DNA from: an uncultured Verrucomicrobia subdivision 3 bacterium
GTDB lineage: Bacteria > Verrucomicrobiota > Verrucomicrobiia > Limisphaerales > UBA11358
DNA length: 64,000 bases
Direction of reading: 5' to 3'
Assembly (NCBI GenBank): GCA_903835255.1
Contig: CAILMI010000049.1
Coordinates: 1 to 64,000, forward strand
Shown: one piece after another, positions 28,629-38,114 of the stretch
How the letters are laid out: each line of letters opens with the position of its first letter
Position numbering within the stretch: position 1 is the stretch's first letter
Position numbers and translations under genes: made by a program
The notes under the pieces: generated by a model
Database searches by the model: none
Told to the model about the DNA's origin: nothing
The model's input: only the letters and a program-made list of their open reading frames with translations

Positions 28629-29651
28629 TTAGTAGGCGGCTTGAGCGCCCTTGATGGCGCGCTTTTTCATCCATGGCATCATCGCGCGGAGCTTGGCCCC
28701 GGTCTTTTCGATCGGATGCTTCTCGCCCTTCTTGAGCAGGGCGTTGTAGCGCTTGTACCCGCCCTGATATTCCTTGACCCAGTTTTTGGCGAACTTGCCG
28801 GACTGGATGTCCTTGAGCGCCGCCTTCATGCGTTTCTTCACGCTGGCGTCGATGATCTTGGGGCCGACGCTCACGTCGCCCCACTTGGCGGTTTCGGAGA
28901 TGGAGAAGCGCATGCCGCTGATGCCGGCTTCGTTCATCAGGTCGGCGATGAGTTTCAATTCATGCAGGCATTCAAAGTAGGCCATCTCCGGCGAATAACC
29001 GGCCTCGACCAGCACCTCGAATCCGGCCTGCACCAGGGCGCTCGCGCCCCCGCACAGCACGGTCTGTTCGCCGAACAAATCGGTTTCCGTCTCTTCCTTG
29101 AAATCCGTTTCGAGCACGCCGGCGCGGGTGCCGCCGATGCCCTTGGCCCAGGCCAGCGCAATCTTCTTGGCGTCCTTGCCCGGGTTTTGGTGGATGGCGA
29201 TGAGGCTGGGCACGCCCTTGCCCTCGGTGTACTGGCGGCGGACGGTGTGCCCCGGTCCCTTGGGCGCGACCATGATGACGTTCACATTCTTCGGCGGAAC
29301 GATGGTCTTGAAATGGATCGAGAAGCCATGCGTGAAAACAAGCGTCTTGCCCTTAGCCAGGTTCGGCTCGATGTCCTTCTTGTAGCACGCCCCCTGCTTG
29401 GTATCGGGCAGCGCGACCATGATGACGTCCGCCTTTTTGACGGCTTCCGCGGTGGGGAGGACTTGGAAGCCCTTTTCCCGGGCCACTGCGATGGACTTGC
29501 TGCCTTCGTACAGGCCGATGATGACCTTGAAGCCGCTGTCCTTGAGGTTGAGCGCGTGGGCGTGACCCTGCGAGCCGAAGCCCAGGATTGCGAGCGTTTT
29601 CTTTTTCAACACGCCGAGGTCGGCGTCCTTGTCGGTGTATACTTTTGCCAT
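28629..29651 (-). CDS. ilvC: Ketol-acid reductoisomerase, class I
   Basis: A 340-aa enzyme of valine/isoleucine biosynthesis. It isomerises and reduces acetolactate or acetohydroxybutyrate with NAD(P)H and two Mg2+. The Rossmann loop is [18 protein letters not shown]; the cofactor loop GLYEGSKS resembles the NADPH-type pattern with Ser residues. The metal and catalytic residues are in the C-terminal knotted domain ([24 protein letters not shown]). The length is that of the short class I. It is preceded by ilvN on the same strand with 36 bases between, and followed by a strong terminator. Confidence 0.97.
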   Translation of the reverse strand: MAKVYTDKDADLGVLKKKTLAILGFGSQGHAHALNLKDSGFKVIIGLYEGSKSIAVAREKGFQVLPTAEAVKKADVIMVALPDTKQGACYKKDIEPNLAKGKTLVFTHGFSIHFKTIVPPKNVNVIMVAPKGPGHTVRRQYTEGKGVPSLIAIHQNPGKDAKKIALAWAKGIGGTRAGVLETDFKEETETDLFGEQTVLCGGASALVQAGFEVLVEAGYSPEMAYFECLHELKLIADLMNEAGISGMRFSISETAKWGDVSVGPKIIDASVKKRMKAALKDIQSGKFAKNWVKEYQGGYKRYNALLKKGEKHPIEKTGAKLRAMMPWMKKRAIKGAQAAY

Positions 29652-29687
29652 AAAATCAGTTTGTTTTTTTGTTTTTGGGATCTTGGA

Positions 29688-30161
29688 TCACTTCCGGGGC
29701 ATTGCCACTTGTCCGGTGCGGGTCAGTTCCACCACGCCAAACGTCTTCATCAGGTCGAGGAACTTCTCCACTTTGCTGCTGCTGCCGGTGATCTCGATGG
29801 TCAGCGTCCGGGGTTGCACGTCCACGATCTTCGCCCGGAAAATGTCGGTGATCTGCATCACCTCGGCGCGCGAGGTGGAGTCCACATTGACCTTGGCCAG
29901 CACCAGTTCGCGGTCCACATATTCCCCCTCCTGAAAGCTCTGCACCTTTAGCACGTTGGGCAGCTTGTTGAGCTGCTTGACGATCTGCTCCAGCGTCGCG
30001 TCGTCGCCATGGGTGACCACGGTCATGCGCGACAGGGCCGGATCCTGGGTGGGGCCGACGTTGAGCGTGTCGATGTTGTAGCCGCGGCCGCTGAACAGTC
30101 CGGCCACGCGCGTGAGCACGCCGAACTTGTTTTCCACGAGAATCGAAATGGTGTGTTGCAT
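29688..30161 (-). CDS. ilvN: Acetolactate synthase small (regulatory) subunit
   Basis: A 157-aa subunit from the ATG at 30161. The N-terminal ACT domain (HTISILVENKFGVLTRVAGL, GRGYNIDTLNVGPT) carries valine feedback control; the second half (VDRELVLAKVNVD, QPRTLTIEITGSSSKVEKFL) is the C-terminal ferredoxin-like domain. It works with a catalytic subunit (ilvB/ilvI) that is not in this window, which is unusual because the pair is normally adjacent. Equivalent names are ilvN and ilvH. Confidence 0.94.
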   Translation of the reverse strand: MQHTISILVENKFGVLTRVAGLFSGRGYNIDTLNVGPTQDPALSRMTVVTHGDDATLEQIVKQLNKLPNVLKVQSFQEGEYVDRELVLAKVNVDSTSRAEVMQITDIFRAKIVDVQPRTLTIEITGSSSKVEKFLDLMKTFGVVELTRTGQVAMPRK

Positions 30162-30325
30162 AAAACCGTTTGGAACGGACCGCCAGCCTAGCAACGCGAG
30201 CAAACTCGGTCAATTTTGAATTTCAGGATTCACGCGGATGCCGACCGCCCTGTTTTCTTCCTTGTCTCACCTTAAGAGAGGGGTGCCGGGGAGGGAAGGA
30301 CCTGTTAAATTCCTACTGCCCGCCT

Positions 30326-30844
30326 TCATCTCGGCAGAAATGTCTCGGCCAGCGAGCCCTTCTCGGTGCGGATGACGGTGCCGGGATTGATGTGGTGCCG
30401 CGCAAACCAGCCCTCCCGCGTCTCCAGCACAAACCGGATGTTGTCCGTCGCCGACATCACCCCGTTGGTGTCATTCTTTTCAAGGTGATGGATCTCCGCG
30501 ATGACGCCCTCCGGCGTGATGTAGGCGGCGGAAATGGATTCAGGACAGTGCATCATCCAAAAATTCGCGCGCTGCGTGGCGGGCAGGACGAACAGCATCG
30601 CATCCGTTTCCTGGATGTTCGTGCGGTACATCATGCCGGTCATTTCCTGCTGCGGCGTCAGCGCCAGCTCCGCCTCCAGGGTTTCCGCGCCGAGATAAAT
30701 CTTCAGGGTCGCCAGTTTCGGCTGCGCCTGCTTGGGAAGAAGGTCCTCCATCGACGCCGCCGCCGGGGGGGCGGCCTTTTCGCAGCCGGCAGCCAGCGCC
30801 AGCGCCAGCGCCAGCATGAGCCCCAGACCGTGTCGGTGTTTCAT
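30326..30844 (-). CDS. DUF192-family lipoprotein
   Basis: About 172 aa from the ATG at 30844. The head is a lipoprotein signal (LALALALAAGCEKA). The DUF192 fold follows with its typical lines: ELALTPQQEMTGMMYRTN, MLFVLPATQRANFWMMHC, IAEIHHLEKND and NIRFVLETREGWFARHHI. The role is not established in general; the domain is a small secreted beta barrel. The signal segment is built from a short gcgccagc tandem repeat in DNA, an oddity that could vary in length. Confidence 0.9.
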   Translation of the reverse strand: MKHRHGLGLMLALALALAAGCEKAAPPAAASMEDLLPKQAQPKLATLKIYLGAETLEAELALTPQQEMTGMMYRTNIQETDAMLFVLPATQRANFWMMHCPESISAAYITPEGVIAEIHHLEKNDTNGVMSATDNIRFVLETREGWFARHHINPGTVIRTEKGSLAETFLPR

Positions 30845-31002
30845 CCCCACAGCCTGCCTGAGGCTCAGGGGCTTTTCAACTCCTCACCCGCGGCGCCGGG
30901 GGGCAGGAGACGTTGGCACCGCAATTCACCGACAGTAAAAGGCAAGCGACCGGCAGCGGGTTTCGTTGACTTCCCGCAGGCCCGGCTTATTTTTTAGTCA
31001 TC

Positions 31003-31290
31003 GTGACAACCTCTGCCTCCACCGCCCCAGTGCTCGTCCGGCTGGATCAATTGCCGCCGAACCAGTGTGCCGTCGTCCGGCACATCGCCATTGACGACGA
31101 GGAGACGCAACGGCTCAAAACCCTGGGGGTCTGCCTGGGGCGCCGGGTGGAAATCATCAAGCGGGGCGACCCGTTGATTCTGCGCGTTTTTGGTTCGCGA
31201 CTGGGGCTGGCCGCTTCTCTGGCCTGCCAGGTTCAGGTGGAAGTCTGCCAGCCGGACCAGTGCGTGCTGCGCGAGAATGACCGCCCATGA
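31003..31290 (+). CDS. feoA: Ferrous iron transport accessory protein FeoA
   Basis: A 95-aa SH3-like protein starting with GTG. The conserved pattern is seen: LPPNQCAVVRHI, then RLKTLGVCLGRRVEIIKRGDP and LRVFGSRLGLAASLA. Its last codons overlap the feoB start (ATGA). The N-terminal head is slightly longer than usual. Known role: supports FeoB in Fe(II) uptake. Confidence 0.93.
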   Translation: MTTSASTAPVLVRLDQLPPNQCAVVRHIAIDDEETQRLKTLGVCLGRRVEIIKRGDPLILRVFGSRLGLAASLACQVQVEVCQPDQCVLRENDRP

Positions 31291-33311
31291 GCCGGTCCCG
31301 AAACACCGCGGCCGTTTCCCCCCACCGGCACCACGCCTTCACTCTGGCGCTGGTCGGCAATCCCAATTCCGGCAAGACGACCCTCTTTAATGCCCTCACC
31401 GGCCTGCGCGCCAAGACCGCCAACTTTGCCGGGACCACCGTCGAACGAAAAGTGGGCCGGCTGCGCCTCGGGGATCAGCAGGTGGTCCTCGTGGATCTGC
31501 CCGGATTGTACAGCCTGAACAGCAGTTCCCCGGACGAACGGCTGGCCAGTGATGTGTTGCAGGGCCGCCTGGCGGAACATCCGGCGCCGGACGCCGCCCT
31601 CGTGGTCGTGGACGCCACCAACCTGGAGCGGAATCTTTTTCTCGTCAGTCAGCTGCTGGAACTGGACTGTCCGGTCATCGTGGCCCTGAACATGATGGAC
31701 ATGGCCCGGCGCGATGGCATCGAGCTTGACGTGGAGCAGCTGCGCGCCGAACTCGGCTGCGTCGTCATGCCCGTCTCGGCGCGTTCGGGCGCCGGCCTGG
31801 CGGAATTGAAGCGCGAGCTGGCGCGGTTGGTCGGCGGCGCCATGCCCGAATCCGTCGCGCACCGGAAGCCGGAGTGCGGCAATTGCTCCGGCTGTTCGTT
31901 TCAGGCCCGCTATGATTGGACGGAGGAAGTTTCCACCCGGGTCATGGACGCGGAGTCGTCGCGGCGCTCGGCCTGGACCGAAAAAATCGATGAGGTCGTC
32001 ACCCATCCCGTCGCCGGCGTGGCCGTTTTTCTGATGGTCATGATGGCCCTCTTCGCCCTGATTTTCTGGGCCGCCAAAATCCCGATGGATCTGATTGACC
32101 ATCTGTTTGCAACCGTTGGAACCGGGGTCACCGCGCTGCTGCCGGACGGCGACCTTCAAAGCATGCTGGTCAATGGCGTCATCGCCGGGGTCGGCGGCAT
32201 TCTTATCTTCCTCCCGCAGATCTGCATTTTATTCTTTGCCCTGTCGCTGCTCGAAGACACCGGCTACCTCGCGCGCGCCGCGTTCGTGATGGACAAGGTC
32301 ATGCGTCGCTTTGGCCTGCCGGGCAAGGCGTTTGTCCCCATGCTCTCCGCCCACGCCTGCGCCATCCCCGCCATCTTGTCCGCGCGCGTGATTGAAAACC
32401 CTCGGGACCGGCTGGTCACTATCCTCATCACGCCGCTGATGACCTGTTCCGCGCGGATTCCCGTCTACGCCATGGTCACCGCCCTGATCTTTCCGCAGTC
32501 CCCGCTCAAGGCCGCCCTGGTGTTCACCGGCGCCTATGCCATCGGCATCCTCGCCGCCCTGGGATGCGCGCTGCTGTTCAAACACACTCTCTTGCCCGGC
32601 GGGACCAAGCCGTTGATGATTGAACTTCCGCCCTACCGCCTGCCCGGACTGCGGGTGGCCCTGCTGCACACTCTGGATCGCGCAAAGATGTTCGTGAAGC
32701 AGGCCGGCACCGTCATTCTGGTCATTTCGCTGGCGCTGTGGGCCCTGTCACATTATCCCCAGTCCGCGCCGCCCGCCCCAGCGCTGGCCCTCCAAGCCCA
32801 GGCCGCCCAACTGGATCAGGCCGGAGATGCCGCCCAGGCCGGCGCGGCGCGCGCGGCAGCCAATCGCCTGACTGCCCAGTATTCCCTCCAGCATTCCTTT
32901 GCCGGGCAGATCGGCCACGCCATCGAGCCCCTCATCCGCCCGCTGGGTTATGACTGGCAAATCGGGATCGGGATCTTCAGTTCGTTCGCCGCCCGGGAGG
33001 TCATCGTCTCCACCCTCGCCATTGTCTACGGCGTGGGGGAGGACACCGGCGATACCCCCCGCACCTCCCTCTACGACACGCTCCGCCGCGCCCAGCGCAC
33101 GGACGGTTCCCCCGTGTTCACCACCGCCACCTGCCTGAGCCTGCTTGTCTTTTACATCCTCGCCGCGCAATGCCTCTCCACCCAGGTCGTCGTCCGGCGC
33201 GAAACGAACAGCTGGAAATGGCCGCTATTCCAGATCGCTTATATGAGCGGCCTAGCTTATGTCGCCGCCCTGCTGACGTATCAAACCCTCCGCTGGCTGG
33301 GCTGCGCGTGA
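31287..33311 (+). CDS. feoB: Ferrous iron transporter FeoB
   Basis: A 674-aa inner-membrane Fe(II) transporter. The N-terminal G domain has G1 GNPNSGKTTLFNALTG, switch TVERKVG, G3 DLPGLYSL and G4 NMMD. The membrane part has two Gate domains with ILIFLPQICILFFALSLLED, AFVPMLSAHACAIPAIL and SARIPVYAMV, and the conserved Cys residues. An Ala/Gln-rich loop (about 500-530) separates the last helices. There is no feoC gene. Expression is probably iron-dependent, but I see no clear Fur box. Confidence 0.96.
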   Translation: MSRSRNTAAVSPHRHHAFTLALVGNPNSGKTTLFNALTGLRAKTANFAGTTVERKVGRLRLGDQQVVLVDLPGLYSLNSSSPDERLASDVLQGRLAEHPAPDAALVVVDATNLERNLFLVSQLLELDCPVIVALNMMDMARRDGIELDVEQLRAELGCVVMPVSARSGAGLAELKRELARLVGGAMPESVAHRKPECGNCSGCSFQARYDWTEEVSTRVMDAESSRRSAWTEKIDEVVTHPVAGVAVFLMVMMALFALIFWAAKIPMDLIDHLFATVGTGVTALLPDGDLQSMLVNGVIAGVGGILIFLPQICILFFALSLLEDTGYLARAAFVMDKVMRRFGLPGKAFVPMLSAHACAIPAILSARVIENPRDRLVTILITPLMTCSARIPVYAMVTALIFPQSPLKAALVFTGAYAIGILAALGCALLFKHTLLPGGTKPLMIELPPYRLPGLRVALLHTLDRAKMFVKQAGTVILVISLALWALSHYPQSAPPAPALALQAQAAQLDQAGDAAQAGAARAAANRLTAQYSLQHSFAGQIGHAIEPLIRPLGYDWQIGIGIFSSFAAREVIVSTLAIVYGVGEDTGDTPRTSLYDTLRRAQRTDGSPVFTTATCLSLLVFYILAAQCLSTQVVVRRETNSWKWPLFQIAYMSGLAYVAALLTYQTLRWLGCA

Positions 33312-33394
33312 AGGAACCCCGCGGGAGAGGGGGATTGGGGCCCGTCCGCAACCTGCTTGCGCCTCCGGGTCGCGCCCGCTAGAGTTCCTGAGTT

Positions 33395-33471
33395 GCGCCT
33401 GTAGCTCAGTTGGATAGAGCATCTGCCTTCTAAGCAGGCGGTCGTGCGTTCGAATCGCGCCAGGCGCACCA
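33395..33471 (+). tRNA. tRNA-Arg (anticodon TCT)
   Basis: 77 nt including an encoded CCA. Acceptor GCGCCTG pairs with CAGGCGC, discriminator A. The anticodon loop CTTCTAA in stem TCTGC/GCAGG gives anticodon TCT for AGA codons. It marks the edge between core and accessory DNA; I did not find a second copy of its 3' end in the window. Confidence 0.96.
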
Positions 33472-34177
33472 TATTTTATTGGAATTTCTCATTGTGATGG
33501 CCGGAAGGAGACCCGCTCTAGTCCAGTTTCTAGTCCCATTGATCGCGGGGTGACATGGGGCGGTTGTGATGTGCGCCAAACACAAAGCAACTTGAAAACT
33601 GAATGGCCCATTTCAAGAACGAAGCGCGAACTAATTTCCAATTGAGCCACGCGAACCAATTTGAGGTTACAGCTGAACTTGCAATTGCTTGCTGATCACT
33701 TGCTTCGTGAGCTGGATATACATTTTCTCGGTCTGCTTTTTGTTAGGGAAGGCCACCTCGGCAATTTTCTTGAGGTCACCGTTTTCGGTGGTGATAGTGA
33801 AGAGGATGCTTTCTTTGGACAAAAACGGGATCACATTGATGCTATCATACTTTTGACCTAGGTGGATGCCGGAGACGGCCCAACAAGTAGGATTGATGTT
33901 TAACTTATTGGCACCCATAGCAATTGACTAATCAGCTAAAGAATAGCTTTTAGATCAACGAATCCAAGACGTAGGTGGCGGGTCGCTGGTTACATGGTTA
34001 TAAACCGCCCGGCGTGAGCGGAATGAAGTGCGAACTAATTTTGTCTTTCGAGTGCCATCGAATTGCAAAAAGTATTCATTTTCACCGCCCGTGGAAAATC
34101 CCAAAACGATTTTCATTTTCAAAAAAGCCGGGGGTGCAGGATTTGACAGATGTTCACACTGGTGTTAACCTGCCCCG
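33472..34177. other. AT-richer accessory stretch, mostly without genes
   Basis: About 700 bases after tRNA-Arg with lower GC than the flanks. Only one doubtful minus-strand frame (33667-33918) has a plausible composition. The rest shows no gene, repeat or RNA that I can name. Confidence 0.5.
33667..33918 (-). CDS. Possible small hypothetical protein
   Basis: An 83-aa frame with balanced composition (ILFTITTENGDLKKIAEVAF, then a Lys/Gln-rich tail KQVISKQLQVQL) and lower GC than the neighbours, as expected of transferred DNA. No ribosome site is visible and I recognise no family. It could be a remnant. Confidence 0.35.
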   Translation of the reverse strand: MGANKLNINPTCWAVSGIHLGQKYDSINVIPFLSKESILFTITTENGDLKKIAEVAFPNKKQTEKMYIQLTKQVISKQLQVQL

Positions 34178-34525
34178 ATGCTGGAAGTCCAATTTTACCG
34201 GACCGTCGCCGGTGCCTGTCCGGTGGAGAAATTCTTGGATTCGCTGAACGCCAAGCAGGCGCAAAAGGTATTATGGGTGCTACGCGCCGTGCAAGAATTG
34301 CCGCGTGTGCCGCAGCAGTATTTCAAGAAACTGGAAGGCCGGGATGATTTATGGGAAGTGCGGGCCGAATTTGGCGGTGACGCCTTCCGGCTGTTGGGCT
34401 TTTGGGATGCCGGACGGCTGATTATTTTGACGAATGGCTTTGCGAAGAAAACGCAGAAGACCCCGGAGCGGGAAATGGCTCTGGCCGAACAACGCAAACG
34501 CGACTATTTGAGCCGAAAGAAATGA
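34178..34525 (+). CDS. RelE/HigB-type toxin (phage Gp49-like)
   Basis: A 115-aa toxin of the Gp49/HigB branch. Visible pattern: [20 protein letters not shown], then [27 protein letters not shown] (ends only: LPRVPQQYF and [11 protein letters not shown]), [26 protein letters not shown] with the basic patch used in ribosome-dependent mRNA cleavage. It precedes and overlaps the antitoxin gene (ATGA), the order typical of HigBA. It lies outside the tRNA-Cys island, in front of an IS21 remnant. Confidence 0.9.
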   Translation: MLEVQFYRTVAGACPVEKFLDSLNAKQAQKVLWVLRAVQELPRVPQQYFKKLEGRDDLWEVRAEFGGDAFRLLGFWDAGRLIILTNGFAKKTQKTPEREMALAEQRKRDYLSRKK

Positions 34526-34812
34526 CTATGAAAAACGACGTGGAAAAATACATTGGAAAACGCAAAACGGCTGACAAGGCCTTTGCGAAAGACTTTGACG
34601 CGGGCTATGAGGATTTCAAAATCGGCGTAATGCTGCGGCAGGCACGCGAAGAAGCAGGCGTAACCCAGGAAGCGCTGGCGAAGATCACGAAGACCAAAAA
34701 ATCCGCCATTTCGCGGCTGGAAAATCACGCCGAAGACGTCCGGCTGTCCACCGTGGGCCGAGTGGCGCGGGCATTGGGCAAAGTCGTGCGGATTGAACTT
34801 GTAGAAGTGTAA
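34522..34812 (+). CDS. HigA-type antitoxin, XRE-family helix-turn-helix
   Basis: A 96-aa protein starting inside the toxin's stop codon. The XRE helix-turn-helix spans residues about 36-90 ([30 protein letters not shown], quoted by parts [18 protein letters not shown] and [12 protein letters not shown]). It should neutralise the toxin and repress the pair's promoter. A second ATG lies two codons downstream. Confidence 0.9.
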   Translation: MTMKNDVEKYIGKRKTADKAFAKDFDAGYEDFKIGVMLRQAREEAGVTQEALAKITKTKKSAISRLENHAEDVRLSTVGRVARALGKVVRIELVEV

Positions 34813-34822
34813 ACGGCGGCTG

Positions 34823-34871
34823 AAAAGTGCGGTGGGGGTCATGTGTGTGACGGGGCGGTTCAAAAGTGCGG
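34823..34871 (+). repeat. IS21-type end repeats (candidate transposase-binding sites)
   Basis: Two direct copies of aaaagtgcgg at 34823-34832 and 34862-34871, 39 bases apart, just before the transposase gene. IS21-family ends carry such multiple internal repeats. The outer boundary is not clear, and the opposite end is missing. Confidence 0.55.
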
Positions 34872-34892
34872 CATCTTCATTAACAATGAAGC

Positions 34893-36233
34893 ATGTATCG
34901 CAATATGAATGACTGGACCGAGATTCGCAGAAGAGTGTTGGTGGAGGGCGTTAGCCGGCGGCAGATTCTCCGGGAGACGGGGATGCACCGGCAGACGTTG
35001 AAGAAGATATTGGAACACAGCGAGCCGCCGGGTTACCGGCAACAAAAGCCGCGACCGCGGAAGAAGCTGGGGGCGTTTCTGGAACGGATCAAACAGATTT
35101 TGAAGGATGATCAGGCCATGCCGCGCAAGCAGCGGCACACGGCCAAACGGATTTGGGAACGGCTGCGGGAGGATGGCTTCACGGGCAGCTATACCGTGGT
35201 CAAGGATGCGGTGCGGGAACTGACCCAGAAGACTCAGGAGGTGTTCGTGCCATTGCTGCATCGGCCCGGCGAGGCGCAGGTGGATTTCGGCCACGCGCTG
35301 GCCAACGTGAATGGTCAGTTGCGCAAGGTGGCGTTCTTCGTGATGGCCTTCGAGCGCGAATGCACGGAGACGTTCTGGGAAGGCCATGTGCGGGCGTTCG
35401 AGTTTTTCAAGGGGGTGCCCACGCGGATCACCTACGACAACACGAAGGTGGCGGTGAGTAAGATTTTGGGCAAGGAGCGGCGACTGACGCAGGGGTTTCT
35501 TCAACTCAAAAGCCATTACCTATTCCAACATCACTTCTGCCGGGTGGCGCGTGGCAACGAAAAGGGCGTGGTGGAAGGCCAGGTGAAGTTCACGCGGCTC
35601 AATTACTTCGTGCCGGTGCCGCTGGCCGGCGACATCGCCGAACTCAACGGTCGGCTATATCAACGCTGCCAGGACGATCAGCAGCGGCGATTGCGTGGAC
35701 AGACGGGCCCCAAAGCCGAGTTGCTGTTAGCGGATCAAAAAGCTTTTCTGTCGCTGCCGACCACCCCGTTCGAAGCCTGCCGCAAGTTTTCAACGACGGC
35801 CAGTTCGTTGTCGCTGGTGCGGTTTGACGGGAATGATTACTCCGTGCCGGTGCGCTGGGCGCACCATCCCATCGTGGCCAAGGGTTACTTTGACCGCGTC
35901 GTCTTGTGTGGCGATGGCAATGAAGTCGCCCGGCATGCACGGATCTGGGAGGACGAGCAGGTCAGCTTTGAACCACTGTATTATCTGGCGTTACTGGAGA
36001 CCAAGCCGGGCGCATTTGATCATGCCCGGCCGCTGATGGGGTGGACGTTGCCAGAGTGTTTTGCGCTGTTGCGCCGCCGACTGGAGGCGGAGCGGGACGG
36101 CGACGGCACGCGGGAGTATATCAAGGTGCTCCGGTTGCTGGAGAAGCATTCCTTGTCCCAGTTAAGGCGGGCAGTGGAACAGGCACTGGCGGTTGGAGCC
36201 ATCACCCGCGATGCCGTGGCCCAGTTCCTTTAA
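34893..36233 (+). pseudogene. IS21-family transposase IstA, element incomplete
   Basis: A 446-aa frame. The N-terminal helix-turn-helix is clear (RRRVLVEGVSRRQILRETG), then the DDE core with QVDFGHA, FFVMAFERECTETF, the YDNTKVAVSK Asp, and FCRVARGNEKGVVEGQVKFTR, whose Glu closes the triad. Full IstA proteins are near 500 aa and end in a longer tail; here the tail stops at ITRDAVAQFL. The partner gene istB is absent and no right end is seen. The frame is otherwise open, so the C-terminal loss is recent. The break lies about 100 bases before the tRNA-Cys island. Confidence 0.85.
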
Positions 36234-36262
36234 AGCGAAGTTCAAACGAATCCAAACGCTTT

Positions 36263-36285
36263 ACTGGCAGTTTCACTGGCAGTGA
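36263..36285 (+). repeat. Double actggca repeat, outer copy
   Basis: A 23-bp motif made of two actggca half-sites 12 bases apart, with cag instead of cac (actggcag tttc actggcag). Related copies lie inside the island at 36536-36558 and 59497-59519. This one lies 45 bases outside attL. Confidence 0.75.
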
Positions 36286-36329
36286 CCACCTGCCGCCTCA
36301 TAAAGCATTGATGCACAAGCATCAAAGAC

Positions 36330-36353
36330 TGGAGGCGAGGGTCGGAATCGAAC
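36330..36353 (+). repeat. attL: 24-bp copy of the tRNA-Cys 3' end
   Basis: Identical over 24 bp to 59566-59589, the CCA/acceptor/T-arm end of tRNA-Cys (starts tggaggcgagggtcgg). Sequences diverge immediately outside on both sides. Such a repeat of a tRNA 3' end is the usual footprint of a tyrosine-recombinase island. The bases just to the right (ggggattttttcaaaatcc, near 36362-36380) form a small tRNA-like arm that may be a relic. Confidence 0.85.
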
Positions 36354-36535
36354 GGGGTCAGGGGATTTTTTCAAAATCCACTACTCCGCAATTACCACCC
36401 CACCACCAGAGGCGAACAGCCTCATAACTAACGAACGCCAATAGAATCAGGCATTTCTGCACTTCTGTCAAGCACCCGCCATTACGCACCAAATACCAAT
36501 CAACTACTCACCAATTACTCATTTATCGCCCATTC

Positions 36536-36558
36536 ACTGGCACTTTCACTGGCACTGA
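36536..36558 (+). repeat. Double actggca repeat, inner left copy
   Basis: Two actggcac half-sites (actggcactttcactggcac...), about 200 bases inside attL. Matches the inner right copy at 59497-59519 in 22 of 23 positions and in the same orientation. A possible recombinase arm site. Confidence 0.75.
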
Positions 36559-36589
36559 ATTCGACAAATTTGCAACCGCAAGGCTTACG

Positions 36590-38017
36590 TCACGCGCGGA
36601 TTTTTTCAATCTTCCACCCATTCGTTGCAAGCGCCGAAATTTGAGCATCAGCAATGTGTTCGGTGGAAATCGCCAAACACAACAAGTGGCTGGGACGACT
36701 CATGCCGACGAATACTCTTTTGCAATGGCCTCTTGCTGAATCTCTCATTTGACTGCCGTGTTGTGCTGCCGTCAAAACGGGCAAAAGCTCCTTGAGATCG
36801 TGCTGTCTGGCAAACGTCTCAACCACGAGTGTCGCGGCGTGAGTTTCGCCCTTAACCCCGTGAATTGAATCGAAGCGGATTGGCAGCGAAACATCGCCTG
36901 CGCGATGAAGATAAATGCCTTCAGTTTGGATCGCGGATTTTGCCTCTCTTGCTGGCATTGCGCCGGCGCAATTCTCCCATGCGAGGAAGTTCAAAACCTC
37001 TTGCGGAGGCTTTGAGAATCCAAAAAGGATCAAGAACTCTTTCATGCAGGCAGTCCACTTGTGTTCGTCCAGTGTGTTCACTGGATTGAGCAATTGCCAA
37101 ATAAGTTTTTGAAACGCACTGAAGCATCCGTTTTGCATGACAGCTTGATGCAGCGTCGTCTTCGTTCGCGGCAGGGTTTCTGCTTCATTGGGAAGTGTGC
37201 GACGCAGTAGAGCCAAAACACCGGAAATTGCCAAATTGTAAGGTTCAGCGCCCGTTCCGGTTTCCGCCCATTTTTTGCGGGACTCGACAATGTAGCCCAA
37301 AAAAGTATCAGGCGTTGGGGGCTTGGCGGCCCTTGGGGAAACGTAATAGTTTCCATAGTCACCCAGAAAAGCCGGGAAATTGTCTTTGGTATGTTGCGCG
37401 GCATTCACCCGGTTGCCTACAACACAAACAGGTTTTTCTTTCAGGATTTCAGGATGCACTGTTTTAAGAACCAGATTCCCAAATGATGGAACGACGCGGC
37501 CCACAGCCGCACGGTCAAAAACGAAAACAGTGTTCTCTAAATCCGGTAATCCAGGGTTTCCGACAAGGGTCTGCGGCTCGACTGCCGTGAGCCGACTTGT
37601 AAAAGCCGCGATGGAACTGCCAAAACGGTGGGTGCCATTTAGAAAAAGAGTTTTTCTCCTACCAAACAGAGATTGTCCGCCATCGGAGTCTGAATCAAAA
37701 TCGAAAATGGCCTGATTCTTATCGCCGAACCGTTGGAATATGCAGCCATCAGCCCCAAATATCGCTTCAATCACGCTGTCTTGCATCCGTGAAGTATCCT
37801 GAAGCTCATCAATAAACACCCACGGAAAACGTCGGCGCAATGCTGGAGCAACATACGGGACTTTGAACAGGCACGCTTCGGCAAACGCAAACATGTCATC
37901 GTAACGAAAGTAGCCTTCGGCTCGAAGCAATTGCTTGACGGCTATTAAAGCCTGGCCGGTTGCAGAGGATTCACTTGGGAAACGCGTTTTTCCAACCCCA
38001 TCGTGAGTCACTCCCAT
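36590..38017 (-). pseudogene. UvrD-like helicase lacking its N-terminus (Gabija GajB-like?)
   Basis: A 475-aa open frame with superfamily-1 helicase motifs: II FIDELQDTS, III FQRFGDKNQAIF, IV GTHRFGSSIAAF, V SIHGVKGETHAATLVVET and VI FVGMSRPSHLLCLA. The Walker A motif and about 100 residues that should precede motif II are missing; GVGKT near the start lacks the proper spacing. The order and size of what remains resemble the compact UvrD helicases that accompany OLD-type nucleases in Gabija defence, but no GajA-like gene is present. The 5' end coincides with a chimeric junction near 38020 with the next operon. Probably inactive. Confidence 0.75.
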
Positions 38018-38114
38018 GTGTGCGCCGTCGATTGGTCTCGGCAGCGCGTGAAGGAGTCTGTAGCACAGCGACGAGCGTTAGTGAGATGGCGAGTGTGATG
38101 GTTCGATAATTCAT
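37971..38114 (-). pseudogene. Stump of a secreted protein cut at a recombination junction
   Basis: A 47-codon frame whose ATG overlaps the SCO gene's stop (ATGA), so it was the next gene of that operon. It opens with a good signal peptide (TITLAISLTLVAVLQTPSRA) and then runs into the helicase sequence in another frame. Only the first 30 or so residues look native. The original protein cannot be identified. Confidence 0.65.

Larger units (their letters stand above)
36234..36589. other. Gene-free left boundary zone of the island
   Basis: About 350 bases between the IS21 remnant and the helicase stump. It holds attL and two copies of the actggca double repeat. No gene seen. Confidence 0.6.

Noticed and set aside
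28533-29951. 472-aa frame antisense to ilvC and ilvN
   Set aside because: It spans two certain genes on the other strand.
33395-33471. tRNA-Arg as an attachment site of a second island
   Set aside because: No duplicate of its 3' end found within the window and no integrase beside it.
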